DNA of 64,000 nucleotides from Sipunculus nudus (GCA_026874595.1 CM049313.1:49029659-49093658), one strand, 5' to 3'; shown: positions 1-13,661, counted from the first letter of the stretch. Notes: generated by a model from the sequence alone, not told the origin. Numbers and translations: made by a program.

Positions 1-2761
1 CAAATATCTTGATAGCTACAACTCGGCCAGTTTTCATAATCGTATATTATTTACTCGGTTAAAGTTACTGGGATGATACGTTGTCTATTTGCAAATAAGG
101 AAAAAAAACTCTGAACAAATTTTAATGATTTTTTAGCGTCATGTTAACACAAAAGGAAAAGCCTATGGACACTTGGAGGCAATCTGGATCACCATGATAT
201 ATTTCAATGCATAAGATTATATACCATTAAAATTGTGAATTCGGGTCATTCCTTTGTTCCGGATAGCGGTCGACTATTCGTTGGTATAAAGGACAACGTT
301 AATGCTGCAGCTCACCGGATGAACCATGTTTCTGATGCTTGACACCTTGAACAACACAGAGTTTCAATAATTTAGCCTTGACTAAATATCTATGACTAAA
401 TATGAACATTATGTTTTCGGATGCTCATGTATACAGTGGCGTCGTTTTTTCTTCAAGGGGTAGGGGGTATGGGAATGATTCGGGGATGTAGGTTAGGGCA
501 ATTTCATTTATAAAGCAACGAACATTAAAATATCCTTATCAAGAGATAAAGTTCACACACACACACAAATTATATATATATATATACATGTATATGTGTT
601 TGTATGTTATGTCTGTGTGTGTGATGTACGGCTGAGGTCATTCAAAATTATTTATTACCCATCTGTTAATGCTGGTCCATCAAGCTGGAAGGCAGAACTG
701 GTGTCAAAGTCTAGTATACTGATTATTAATATATATTATTTTCAATATATAAATCTTATTTTCTGCTTATAGCTGAGCTCCGGGGGAACGGGGGGGGGGG
801 GGTACATTGATCACGCTTGCTAAAAGTGGAATTTGGGATCTATACCTCCATTCAATCCCTTATATCGACGCCATGTTCATATATATCATAACGTCACGAA
901 ACTGATGTTATTGTTAAAATAAATAGTTAAAGTTAATAGGGAGACAAAATGTAATATTTTGGTTATCTGTAGAGTTTAATGTAATACGTTCATAAGATGT
1001 AATATACGAACATTTAATTTCTAGTAAATCTTAAGGCAACCTTAAACTGGTGATATTGAATAATTTTTAAGCAAACATATCAAGGCCTTTGGTCCATAAC
1101 ATAAAATAGCAACAGTTAACTAAAGTAAGATAATAATTAAGTCGTCCGCTTTGGCGTATAAGTGTTGATTTCTGTGTGTGTAAACCCAAGTTTGGTCCAA
1201 CTGGTTTTAAACACAGTTTTTTTCTACTGAAGTTAAATGCAAGGTCTTACGTTAAACTTGAGCTTTGTCTATACGAGTGTTAATACATGTTTCCTTATTA
1301 ATTAATCCAAATGAACAGATTAAAAAAACTGAAATTCCAACAATGATAATGATATATAATAACATTACGTTATATAGAAAATCCGTGTATAACTAAAATA
1401 TTTTTATTTACTTGGAGGTTATATTGAAAAAAATATCAGACGCTGTCGTTTATTCCTTTAACAAAAAAAGGAAAGTTCATCCTTATCGGCTTATCCTGTA
1501 TGAAATAAACAATAAAAAGTTAAACTTACAATATAAAACTAATCGGAACTATCACTGAACTTCAGTGTCATAAATTGATTGATCATTTACCTATAAGATC
1601 GACTCCATATACTAGTATATAGGACTGTCTGTCGCTTTCAGCTAATTAGGGTTGGGCAAATCTTGACAATTTCTACAATAGCTATTTCTGGTTTTGATTT
1701 GTGGTTAAGAAATTGTTTATGTAATCGTGCCAGCAATTGGGGCAAAGGGGTAAACTACTGAATTTGTCTTAAAAATTATTAAAATATATATTAAAAGTCT
1801 TAAAATCACCATATTAACGTAATTAACACACGCTCCAAATGATAGTACCAATGAGTACTGTACATACCTTTTTAAACAGCACACACACACAGACATACAC
1901 ACATGAGTATATGTGATTGTGACAGGGTGTGCGTGTGTGATAAACTGCTTGATTCACCAATATATGTAAAACGCTCTTTCAAATAAAATTTGCTATGTGG
2001 GTTTTGTAGTCAACGTTTATATATAATAAACAGCGCACATATAAGGGGTCTTTACCGGGCATCCCTTGATGTCTGAATAAAAAAGCATTGAATCAAATCA
2101 TACCGAAATTTTAGCTACAGTCGAACCTTTCTTATTTGGGATCTCCGTGCTGCAGGACCTGTATATTGTGGACAGATTTCGAAAGATCGATATTTTCTAA
2201 AATTAAATTTTTATTATTACCCCATAAAGTTGGAACCTCTAGGACTCCAGGCACATTTAGTTAGGAGTTTTACCCCTGTGGTTGGCCTTGGGTGTTGACC
2301 ATGATGAGTGCGCTTTGCGTGGTCGGTAGCCAGTGTCCAGCATAAAACTAATGGCGCCACTTTTCATTTTTACATTTTTTTACTTGAAACTTTTAAGAAT
2401 GCTAGAAACAGACATTTGTTCACCCAAATGGGTTTCATAAGGATACATGTAATCTCCTTGCACCATCCTCCAGCAGGGCCCAGGGCTCTTATGAAATTAA
2501 ACCTAAGTATGCTGACACATCCTTTCAGGATTGAGGAAATGAGCTCATGTGTGTGACCTATATATATTCTTAGAATTACGGGAATTAACCACATGTAACA
2601 CCACTTAAAACCTTAAAACTATAATAAAAAATCATGAAATAGGTTGGATTTCAGAAAAAAGTTTGACAGATTTTCATGATGAAATTTATCAGGAGACATT
2701 TATGGTGGTCATTGTGATCTGTATTTTACGATTTATGAGACAGTACACAGACACAGAATTG
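1..2761. other. Intergenic AT-rich sequence, no gene recognised
   Basis: I see no exon-like open reading frame with splice signals or family resemblance on either strand. The stretch holds a CA/TA microsatellite near 553-606 and a G-run near 788-802. A block around 720-860 loosely resembles 10650-10790: both carry a homopolymer run next to CTTGCTAAAA. The few reading frames of 60-100 codons are low-complexity or lack codon structure and are treated as chance. Confidence 0.6.
553..606. repeat. CA/TA dinucleotide microsatellite
   Basis: A short CA run is followed by a TA run and a GT-rich tail. This is simple sequence with no other content. Confidence 0.85.
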
Positions 2762-5700
2762 ATGATCTATGACAAAGACACAGGTTTCATGACATGAGGC
2801 AAAGACACAGGTTTTATTATATGGGTACGCTCCCGAGGCAGCGGAAATCTTGTGCTTCTAAATAAGCTCCTGATTTTCCCGCTGCCTGCTTTGACCGTTT
2901 ATGATGCACTTACACAAAAGGTGGTGGGCCTGCCTGCTGAAAAAACTGCTGGTGTGACTAGCAGGCAACCAAATGCAAGTTAACAAACACTTGACAGGCA
3001 TCAGTCTCCGCCCAGAAACCACGAGTTTGGCCATTCTCTCTGAGCCTGTGGCCTGTTCAAACGGTTGCCCGGGCGATGAGCTGTCACTCAAAACGAAACG
3101 AACAACATTGGCTCCGTGTATTCCTCGCTTTAGCTGGTAAACGGTTCTGACTTCCAGCACAGGGTCTCATCTGATTGGACCAAAATACAGTGCTCCCCTC
3201 TGGTGTAGCGATTCAGGATACGAGGTCAAAACAAACAGTGCTTGCGATATAGGTAGTAGGCCTATAGGTAAAGCGCTGTGTAAAGAGCGTATGATATAGG
3301 AAAAAGACACAGGTTTTATGATATGAGACAAAGAAATAGGTTTTATGATACGGGGAAAAGATACAGGTTTAATGATATGGGACAAAGACACAGGTTTTAT
3401 AATATGGGACAAAGACACAAGTTTTCAGACATTGGGTAAACACAGGTTTGATGATATGGGCCGAAGACAAAGGTTTTATGATATCGGTAAAGAACCAGGT
3501 TTTATGTTATAGGTCAAAGACATAGGATTCATGATATGGGACAAAGACAAAGGTTTTAATGATATGGGGAAAAGACTCAGGTTTATGATATGGAACAAAG
3601 ACACAGGTTTTATGATATGGGACAAAGACACAGGTTTAATGATATGGGATAAAGACACAAGTTTTATGTTAAGGGACAAAGACAAAGGTTTTATGATATG
3701 GACATGACACAGGTTTAATAATATGGGACAAAGACACAGGTTTTTATGATATGGGACAAAGACAAAGGTTTTTATGATATGTGACAAAGACACAGGTTTT
3801 ATGATATTGACATGACTCAGATTTCATGATATGGGTCAATGACACAGGTTTAAGATTCGGGACAAAGACACAGGTTTTATGATATGGGACAAAGACAAAG
3901 ATTTTTATGATATGTGACAAAGACACAGGTTTTATGATATGGGACAAAGACACAGGTTTTATAATATGGGACAAAGACAAAGGTTTTATGATATGGGTCA
4001 AAGACACAGGTTTGATGATATTGGACAAAGACAAAGGTTTTATGATATGGGACAAAAAACAAAGGTTTTATGAAATTCGACGAAAACACAGGTTTTATGG
4101 TATGGGATAAAGACAAAGGTTTCATGATATAAGAAAAGACACAGGTTTTTTTTTTATATGGGACAAAGACGAAAGGTTTTATGATATCGGTCAAAGACAC
4201 AGGTTTTATGTTATGGGACAAAGACAAAGGTTTTTATGATATGTTACAAAGACACAGGTTTTATGATATGGGACAAAGAGACAGGTTTTATAATATGGAG
4301 AAAAGACACAGGTTTTTATGATATGTGGCAAAGACAAAGGTTTTTATGATATTAGACAAAGACACAGGTTTTTATGATATGGGGAAAAGACACAGGTTTT
4401 AATGATATGGGACAAAGACACTGGTTTTATGATATGGGACAAAGACAAAGATTTTTATGATATGTGACAAAGACACAGGTTTTATGATATGGGACAAAGA
4501 CACAGGTTTTATAATATGGGACAAAGACAAAGGTTTTATGATATGGGTCAAAGACACAGGTTTGATGATATTGGACAAAGACAAAGGTTTTTTGATAATG
4601 GACAAAAAACAAAGGTTTTATGAAATTCGACGAAAACACAGGTTTTATGGTATGGGATAAAGACAAAGGTTTCATGATATTAGAAAAGACACAGGTTTTT
4701 TTTTATATGGGACAAAGACGAAAGGTTTTATGATATCGGTCAAAGACACAGGTTTTATGTTATGGGACAAAGACAAAGGTTTTTATGATATGTGACAAAG
4801 ACACAGGTTTTATGATATGGGACAAAGAGACAGGTTTTATAATATGGGGAAAAGACACAGGTTTTTATGATATGTGGCAAAGACAAAGGTTTTTATGATA
4901 TTATACAAGGACACATGTTTTTATGATATGGGGAAAAGACACAGGTTTTAATGATATGGGACAAAGACACTGGTTTTATGATATGAGACAAAGACAAATG
5001 TTCTATGATATTTGACCAGAAAAGGTTTAATGTACATGATAAAGGTTTTATAATATGAGACAAAGACACAGGATCTATGATATGGGTCAAAGACATAGGT
5101 TTTGAGACACTGGGTAAACACAGGTTTGATGATATGGGACGACGACAAAGGTTTTATGATATCGAACAAGGAACCAGGTTTTATGATATGGGAGAAAGAC
5201 ATAAGTTTTATAATATGGGACAAAGACACAGGTTTTATGATATGAGTCAAAGACACAGGTTTTGAGACATTGGTTAAACACAGGTTTGATGATATGGGAC
5301 GAAGACAAAGGTTTTATGATATCGGACAAAGAACCAGGTTTTATGATATGGGACAAAGACACAGGTTTTATGATATGTGACAAAGACACAGGTTTAATGA
5401 TATGGGATAAAGACACAAGTTTTATGTTAAGGGACAAAGACAAAGGTTTTATGATATGGACATGACACAGGTTTGATGATATGGGACAAAGGCACAGGTT
5501 TTTATGATATGGGACAAAGACAAAGGTTTTATGATATGTGACAAAGACACAGGTTTTATGATATTGACATGACTCAGATTTCATGATATGGGACAAAGAC
5601 AGGTTTTATAATATGGGGCAAAGACAAAGGTTTTATAATATGGGATAAAGACACAAGTTTTATGTTATGGGTCAAAGACACAGGTTTTATTATATGGGAC

Positions 5701-6790
5701 TAGGACACAGGTTTTATTATATGGGGAAAAGACACAGGTTTTCATGATTTGTGACAAAGACACAGGTTTGAAGATATGGGTCAAAGACACAGATTTTTAT
5801 GATATAGGACAACGACACAGGTTTTATGATATGGGACAAAGACAAAGGTTTTATGTTATGGACATGACACAGGTTTAATGATATGGGACAAAGCGTAGGT
5901 GTTTATGGTATTGGACAAACACACAGGTTTTATGATATGGGACAAATAGACAGGTTTTATGATATGGGACAAAGAAAAAGGTTTTATGTTATGGACATGA
6001 CACAGGTTTTATGATATGGGACAAAGCGTAGGTTTTTATGGTATTGGACAAACACACAGGTTTTATGATATGGGACAAAGACACAGGTTTTATGATATGG
6101 GTAAGAGACACAGGTTTTATGATATAGGACATTGACACAGGTTTTATGATATGGGACAGAGACAAAGGTTTTATGATATGGGACAAAGAAAAAGGTTTTA
6201 TGATATGGGACAAAGACACAGGTTTTTATGATATGGGACAAAGACACAGGTTTTATGATATTGACATGACTCAGATTTCATGATATGGGTCAATGACACA
6301 GGTTTTAGATATGGGACAAAGACACAGGTTTTATGATATGGGACAAAGACACAGGTTTTTATTATATGGGACAAAGACAAAGGTTTTATGAAATTGTACA
6401 AAGACACATGTTTTTATGATATGGGACAAAGACAAAGGTTTTATGATATGGGACAAAGACAAAGGTTTTATGAAATTGTACAAAGACACATGTTTCATGA
6501 ATTTTGGACAAAGACACAGGTTTTACGTCATGGGGCAAAGACATAGGTTTTACGACATGGGGCGAAGACACAGGTTTTACGACATGGGGCAAAGACACAG
6601 GTTTGATGATATGGGACAAAGACACATGTTTAATGACAAGGGGCAAACATCAGGTTTTATGATATGGGACAAAGACTCAGGTTTTATGACACAGGGTGAA
6701 CATTCATGTTTTATGACATCGGGCAAAGACAGTTTTATGACATCAGGCAAAGACACAAGTTTTAAGACATGGGGCAAAGACAAAGGTTAA
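2762..6790. repeat. 27-bp minisatellite array with higher-order structure
   Basis: The repeated unit is about 27 bp, built around ACAAAGACACAGG followed by TTTTATGATATGGG, with many 28-bp and point variants. The unit is nine codons long, so frames stay open over long runs: the + strand reads as variants of MIWDKDTGF and the - strand as variants of IIKPVSLSH. These frames change with each 28-bp unit, overlap on both strands and have no splice or start context, so they are not annotated as genes. Variant units recur at larger spacings. The block at 3907 recurs at 4457 (550 bp), the TTTGAGACA-bearing unit at about 5100 recurs 162 bp later (6 x 27), and the GCGTAGG-bearing unit at about 5890 recurs 135 bp later (5 x 27). 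Segmental duplication inside the array is the likely cause. The array is interrupted at 2827-3290. Confidence 0.95.
2827..3290. other. Non-repetitive block interrupting the minisatellite
   Basis: About 460 bp of unique, more GC-rich sequence separates two short units on the left (2762-2826) from the main array. It carries a 100-codon frame on the minus strand (2858-3160) with no recognised domain. I could not find terminal inverted repeats or a target duplication. It may be an old insertion, or the left units may be an outlying patch of the array. Confidence 0.5.
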
Positions 6791-7876
6791 ATGCTCTAAA
6801 TTTTCCAAAAGATACCGTTCAAGATTGCATAAGTTATGTTGTGAACAAACAGAAACACACACAAACACACACGAACGGGGATGAACGCATTCCCTCCAGG
6901 CGGAGGCAATAATACTTGAAAGAGCGTTTATTGGTAAATCTTTGTAGTTTCTCTTTTATTTGTTCACTAATCTTTTTATATTTATAGAAACATATATTTA
7001 TATTCCTTGCGCCAATTTAACCTATATGGTCTTCTCAATGCAAACACTGTATTCTTAGGTTTTTGGGCTTAGACTCGTGTCAGTGTATCGGTTTGTACGT
7101 ATGTTTCCCGGTAGCTATTGCACTGGTTTGGTATTCAGGCTGTAGTACTTGGTTATCAAAACAAAGCCATACAAGAATTATGTGCACATTTTGGGAGCGC
7201 TCTTGAGATGTTTGTCTTCAAACACATTCATAAAGAAAACCGGGTGCAAGTCAACAATGACGCACTACCCCACCCTTAATTTCAATGTTATATAAAATCC
7301 ATTGTCATTCGAATCTTTATGAACGTCCAAGCGTGGATTAAACAACCACGCCTGGGTCTGTAAAAAAGCATGCATTGTGTCCATGAAAGGGTGAGCTATT
7401 CATGCTGCCAGAATACACGACTTGTCCTAGTATGTAGCTCCCTCGGTGGAATACAAATTAGACTAGACTCGGAGACCTGAATCTTACCGCCGAGAGCCGG
7501 CCATCAATAGGAACACTTGTGAAAGATTATATACAAAGTGACTGTGGGACGATTTAGAGTTCTTTTCCCCGCATCTCGCTCGCTAATTGCACATACCTGA
7601 GCGCCAGGTGATCTTTTCCGAGGTAAAGGTAAGGATAACGTATTACATGTATACCAAAATATATTTGTCAGTGTCTGATACAATTTTTTTTTTAATTTTT
7701 GTGCCACAGGACTTTAGGAAAGGGGCACTTTCCCCTATGTATTTTTCATTTTAAAATGTTATGGCGCTTTTATCTTAAATAAAAGTTATTTCAGATCACA
7801 GCAATATATTACTTTCACCTGATTATGTTTAATCTTCTTGCGAATAATAATAAAGCTTTGTTTTAAACTAAATTTA

Positions 7877-7901
7877 CTCTCTCTCTCCCTCTCTCTTTCT
7901 C

Positions 7902-7988
<87 letters not shown>
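7877..7988. repeat. CT then TA compound microsatellite
   Basis: About 70 bp of CT-rich simple repeat switches directly into a long TA run. Confidence 0.95.
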
Positions 7989-7991
<3 letters not shown>

Positions 7992-8394
7992 TTTGCCGAT
8001 TAATTAATTAGATCGATGCACGGTCGTTTTCTTTCAAATGGATTAAATCGATTTCAATTTTGCATAATCAAGTGAAAACGATTATGTTAGCATATGCAAA
8101 GAATCTAATCCTGTCAGATATATAGCCTATACGAACATAAAGTTAACGAACGGCATCAAAACGGAAATTTACGCAGATGTCCGAACTCAAGTCGATTTGT
8201 GATGTGAGGATTGATGGTTTCATTATGAATACCGATGTACATGTCAGACATTAACTTTGGTCTGTATTTTAGGTACTAGTGTACAGCTGATTTCCAGGAA
8301 ATACAGAAAGTACATAAAATAATCGATTAATAATCGATCATCGGTCGTTTTTATTTTTCAGTAATTGATTATGATTTTAAAAGCAATTCCAACC

Positions 8395-8398
<4 letters not shown>

Positions 8399-8484
<86 letters not shown>
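8399..8484. repeat. TA microsatellite, about 43 copies
   Basis: An uninterrupted TA run of about 86 bp, likely to be length-polymorphic. Confidence 0.97.
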
Positions 8485-8487
<3 letters not shown>

Positions 8488-8929
8488 TGTAGGGTTATGG
8501 AAAGGTTAAGGCAGAAATCCTGAAATCTCCACAAAGAAATGCCGAGACTTGTGAAGGCGTTACCAGATTAATTGACTTGCCACAACATACTGATCCCGTT
8601 ACATATAAATGTATGACTGTTTATTCGTAAACATTGGCGGTTTCTAAGATTAAACTTCTGGTAGGTAAAGTCGAATTAATGTAATGCAAGTGCTAATGAG
8701 ATATTCATCAGACGCATATATAAAATATGTCCTTACAATAAGCAGAAAATATTAGAAACGTAAATCAACAGAATATTAAACAAATAAAAATATCAAAACA
8801 CACATAAAAAAAACACACACTCGTACAGAGTAATCGTGCAAGCCAGGTGTGTAAACAATATATTCATTGATACTGTAATTAGTAAATATATGTACTTATG
8901 GTGCATGATTACGTACCCACATACACATA

Positions 8930-8956
8930 CATATATATTAGATATATATCATATAT

Positions 8957-8987
<31 letters not shown>

Positions 8988-8988
8988 C
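8930..8988. repeat. TA-rich microsatellite
   Basis: Interrupted TA repeats with ATC breaks. A short frame that starts upstream at 8836 runs through them and is not treated as coding. Confidence 0.9.
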
Positions 8989-9576
8989 AATCAATGCACA
9001 TGTATAATTATATATTAATGTACTGATATTCCGGGAAGTACATGTATTGATGCAGCTACAAAGTTGAGATTTTATCCCAAAATGTTTGCAAACCTGTTCA
9101 ACATTGGGATATGTGTGTGCTTGAGGTTATATACGTCGGGGTACGATTTGAGCGGTACAACGAGGGCTGAGCCAAAAGCTTTATAGAGTATATCTGACAT
9201 ACTAAGAGGGTACGGCAAATAAAGGGTTGCTTGCTATTATCCGCATGACTGGATTCGTACAAAACTCGGGGTCGTCTGTATGGGCGTGCGTATCTGAACC
9301 AGGTGAGAGGGTATGGAATAGAGTTGTATTACTAATAGGGAGCTTTCTACAAGTAATAGTCACACCTATGGAGAGGTTGACGGGAACATGGGACGAACTT
9401 CATAACGCATGGCACAGATTAGAATTTCGGTAAGTTTGTGATATTCGTGGGGCATTGCTGAATCTGCAGTCACTAATCTAGGACGTTTCGCTAATGAATT
9501 CTTTTTATCTATACCACATGTTTTTCTTTATCTGTATAATATTATACATCAAATTAACATATGAGGAATATATCTG

Positions 9577-9655
9577 AGTCGGCAGCTTTGCCTGTCTGTT
9601 GAATAAATATGTTCAGAACCGGCAGCTTTCGCCGTCTGTTGAATGTAAATGTTCA
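9577..9655. repeat. Short two-copy tandem repeat
   Basis: Two adjacent copies of about 40 bp share CGGCAGCTTT and GTCTGTTGAAT followed by a TGTTCA end. No function is evident. Confidence 0.7.
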
Positions 9656-11799
9656 TGAATAGTCTGTTATGATTATTTCCCGCAAATGCTGGATTTACAT
9701 TTTGGCTAAGCCGGTTGTAGCCCCGGGACTCATGCAAGGGGGAAACCTCGGTCCGACCCCCCACCCGAATAAAAAAAACAAACTCTTACTCCATTTGTAA
9801 CGATAAAAATCAAGGGTGCACCTAGATTTGTAAATGGAAGTGCAAAACGCTTTCGCCATGGGATTTGATATCCATGCTCAGTTGCTTAGTTACATAAATA
9901 AAGAAAAGTATCCAATGTACGGCAGGAGCTGTGGACATGAACTAGTTCAGCATTTGCGCCATAGCCACGAGTCTTCTGTGGCCGATTTCTTTAATATTGT
10001 ATGGCCGATTTCAATAATTCACTTTAATACTCAAGTAAACGTACCAAAGGATACTAGTCTATAAACAATCTTTAAATGTATACCATTTTCAGTATCGTAC
10101 TATTTTCAGTATCGTTCTTATTATATGAGTAGATTAAGCATAGAAGCCATGTTTTGTGCCTTTAAATTTGGCCTGCCAAGATTTCACACTCTGGGGTATC
10201 CACTTGGCTTAACCCGGCACTGATTGTATTACCGGCACCCTTTTATGAAATGGGTTAGGAATAGTGCAAATGTTTGTAGCCTGTTGATCATTCGTGACAC
10301 TGACCCTCTTATTATAAGGTCTGAATAAACGTCACCATATGGTCATACCCCTTCTGGAACACTATGGATTGGGGGTTTTAAGAATCAAATGTGTTGCTTA
10401 TATCCCAAGGGTACAGATCTAGATGTCATTTTATTGGGCTGTCCCACTTAGGCGACTCTACATGCGACTATAGGCGACCAGGCGTAAGTGCTGTCGTATA
10501 TTTATACCTTTTATTGTCTGTGTGACATATTTCAAATATATAATTAGTTATAAGATAAAAAAAATTATGTTTTTAGTATAGGTTAATCCTAAAGCCGGTA
10601 TATATATAATATTTTCATCATAAACTCAGAAATTGAACCGGAGTTATTAATTATTAATTTATTTCATTTTCAATATAATATAAAATATTATTCTTTGAAT
10701 AACAGGGGAAGATAACATTGACCCCCCCCCCCCCGCCAACACCCTTGCTAAAACGTGAAGGGATATATTGCATACAATGTCAATATACTCTATCGGTATA
10801 CTGTCAGATGTCCCTACATGGATACGTTGATGATATATGAACAAGCCACAGAAAGTCCGATATTTAATTTTAACATGCAGCATTTAATAATAGTCTGCAA
10901 CTCAACATTATTTGCCAGGAATCTGATTTGACTTCAAATAAATTACGGTTCTTTTCAACTTGACTCTGACTCGCCTTCGCAAAATGGTGACGGCTGCTCT
11001 ATTATACATTATAGCCCAAACAAAAAAAATAATGATTTTTATTTATGTTAGATTTTTTCTTTTTGTTTTTCATGATTGGGGGGGGGGGTAAACTTCAATT
11101 TATAGGTCTTAATTTTGTGGACACTTGATTTGTATTTCACATAATTAAGTACGTAATATTAGTTGGTGTCTGAGAGGGCTTTCAAATAATACTCTATACC
11201 CGGCAGACGTTTAGAATAATTTGATTAACTAAAAGCCAGTAAAAGAATAACTGATGATAACGATTAAAACATGAAAATTATGCTTCATATTTTTTTTCGT
11301 TTTGTCATATTTTTAATGACAATGACAGATATGCTCAGCATACGGGCCTGTCACAAAGCCGACACCTGCTGGCAAGCCTCCGGTAAGGATATAAGGCAGA
11401 CATACTGATGGAGGAACTGACAGTTAGAATTAGGCTGATATTTCTATAATGAAGTTTACTCGTTCCATCGCGAAGAGACCTCAAAAAGTCTGTATCAGGA
11501 ATTTGCTCCCACTTGGACGATAAATAATATCCAACCGAACAATATCGAACACACAGTGCACAGGAATTGCAAATATATACGTTTTGAAACTTTTGTGTGA
11601 CATATGAGATTCTCTATATAACCTAATTGATATTACTTGTTGATTTAAAAATAGAAAGGGTTCAACGCGCGAGTGATTTGATTGGTTAAAATTCATGATA
11701 TACCTGACCGGGCCGTGTTTTGAAATAAGGTCTGTTCGCGGTGGAGCGAGAGGACTTGGTTAAAGTAACGGTGTTTGTGTATCCCTACAGAGGAAGCAT

Positions 11800-12125
11800 T
11801 CAATATGTGCGTATGCAGTACATATGCGTATGCAGCTTGGAAACGCAGCCATTATATATTCTCTCACAGTGATTCCATATATGCGTATGCATATATACGC
11901 TCAGACTGAAAGCAAATACGCATGGCAACGTCTGGGGAAATTCCAAATTTGACATTATATATATAATTAATATGGTGTTCCTCTAGCAGATGACTTTTCT
12001 ATTCCAGCATCTCTAAATTTTATGCCTAATTTTGCTGCATATGTACTGTATACGCATACGTATTAATGGAACCACAGGTGTTCGTTTCTAGCTTCATTAC
12101 GCATATGTACCGCATGCGCATTAAA
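11800..12125. other. Cluster of GCGTATGC-type palindromic words
   Basis: Several near-palindromic words related to ATGCGTATGC and its complement occur close together: around 11808, 11826, 11883, 11895, 11918, 12050, 12100 and 12110. Some are joined to ATATAC or GCATGCGC. The density is unusual for AT-rich DNA. It lies about 1.4 kb upstream of the gene A promoter candidate, so a regulatory role is possible but only inferred. Confidence 0.4.
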
Positions 12126-13537
12126 TTTTATAGAATGCTAGCTTAAATCGGCTAAGCTGATAAGATAGACGAGCTAGACATCTTACCCTTTTTTTTTTGA
12201 CACATGATGATTTTCTATACGACCACGCAACTCTCAGCCAATCATGTCAGTGCAGAGGACCATCATACCGCTGGATATCCCACACTCAAACAATGGCAAA
12301 AAAAAGTCCACCGTTGGCAAGCCATTGTTCCATGTCTGACTGTGCTAAACTTCACAAGCGGCTAGGATTTTTTTATTTTCTTGCTCTATTCTTGCACAAA
12401 TTCAATTATTAGCTTAATACTGACCCAGTTTATGGGGATCCAACAGCCTGCCCTATTAGAGAGAAGGATTGGGTTTCTTAGTTCGTTCAGTAAAAATTTT
12501 TAAAAAAAGTCAAACTTGTGAACTTTATTCGCTTACCAAGTCTGACATGTTCTTGCTGTGTCGAAAGATATATTTTTAGCAAAAATCGTTTTGTGTTGCG
12601 ATGAAGATGTCAGACTAATCGTGATAATTTTGAAAAAGATAGATCGATCTATGTGACTGAAAGGTACACCAAAAAGCGCATATATGAAACACGATTCTTC
12701 AATTTCTTGGTCTTGGCCAACTATCATGTTTCGCGTTCCATATGTATGAATCCGTTTACATTTGCCGCACCAAGAAAAATATGTAAATACACATATACTT
12801 CTATGCATTGTAAGTTTCCTACGATCGTTTGACGTAAATTGTTTTGCTCATATTAACTATTGGCGGTCTCGGATATATACGACAAACACGTACTGTCTAT
12901 GAAAGCTAAAGGATCGGTTATTTTGGGGCCTGTGATTACGTCACCTAGGCAGCTGACAGTTATCCGTTGTAATAACGGGATTAAATGAGATGGATTTCTA
13001 TATGGTGTGCCAAGCCATAAACATTTCCTTGTTTATCTTTGTTATTTACACATTATGATAAACCTCTGTGTGGTAATATTTTTCGAAATTAAAGCTTAAA
13101 TTGAATTTTGAAACAAACGCGAAAACGTTGCATTTCAGTGAGGTCTGAAGAACAGCTGGATATCCGTGTACAAAACATCCACCTCACACGTTTGAAATCG
13201 TCAATTTTAGCAGCCGGGAAAAAAGACGCTTTTGATGTGTAACAGTTTAGAGTAACTGATTACATCATGTATACTTTTTGGAACAGGAATGTTACAAATC
13301 ATTACAAGTGTCGGGTGTTTTTTCCTAAATGTCTGTATAAATGTGAGCATGATTTGTCCCCACACCACATCACGCCTGGAGAAGTCGTTCACGCCCGCGC
13401 TCCGTCAAAATATCTGGCTGAATAATTAACACCGGCGCGCTTAGTCCCGTCGCCTGAGAAGGTCAAGGCCACGAGTCAGCTCATTTTATGGGTTTGTTTG
13501 CGGTGGTAAATCCAAATAAGTTAACGATTGAGGTATT

Positions 13538-13543
13538 TATAAA
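13538..13543 (+). promoter_or_regulatory. Candidate TATA box of gene A
   Basis: TATAAA lies about 120 bp upstream of a strong donor (GTAAGT at 13662). It predicts a start site near 13565-13572. A locally GC-richer stretch (about 13395-13480) lies just upstream. No experimental start is visible in sequence alone. Confidence 0.4.
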
Positions 13544-13567
13544 CTTGAAAAACATGGACGTTAACTT

Positions 13568-13661
13568 TTCATTGCTTCATTTTCAAAGTGTGTTACGGTG
13601 TGTCAGGGAACATTTGTGACAAATGGCGACATATTTGTTGATTGAGGGTGACATTCAGACG
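13568..13661 (+). other. Gene A putative non-coding first exon
   Basis: The left end is inferred from the TATA box. The right end is a strong donor, ACG|GTAAGT. An ATG at 13623 begins a short frame of 13 codons in this exon. Joined to the acceptor at 13862-13863 (TTTTAG|AGC) it continues for 7 codons and stops at 13885-13887, overlapping the main start codon of gene A. Because that frame ends almost at once, the exon is read as 5' untranslated with an upstream reading frame. Confidence 0.45.

Larger units (their letters stand above)
6791..13537. other. Intergenic region upstream of gene A, no gene recognised
   Basis: Simple repeats are described separately. Small frames at 9227-9433, 9834-10064 and 12197-12412 have no recognisable domain or convincing exon boundaries. 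The frame at 9227-9433 does end near a GTAAGT, but no matching acceptor or partner exon was found. A C-run sits at 10721-10735 and a G-run near 11079-11089. Confidence 0.55.

Noticed and set aside
3476..5596. Long open frames on both strands in the 27-bp array (up to 169 codons)
   Set aside because: They arise because the unit is nine codons long; frames on both strands overlap, shift with 28-bp units and have no start, splice or compositional support.
9227..9433. 68-codon frame ending near GTAAGT, possible exon
   Set aside because: No acceptor, partner exon or family resemblance was found; chance is likely.
13623..13661. Start codon at 13623 as the true start of gene A
   Set aside because: Across the inferred splice this frame stops after 20 codons, whereas the frame from 13881 gives a signal peptide and joins in phase to the repeat exon.
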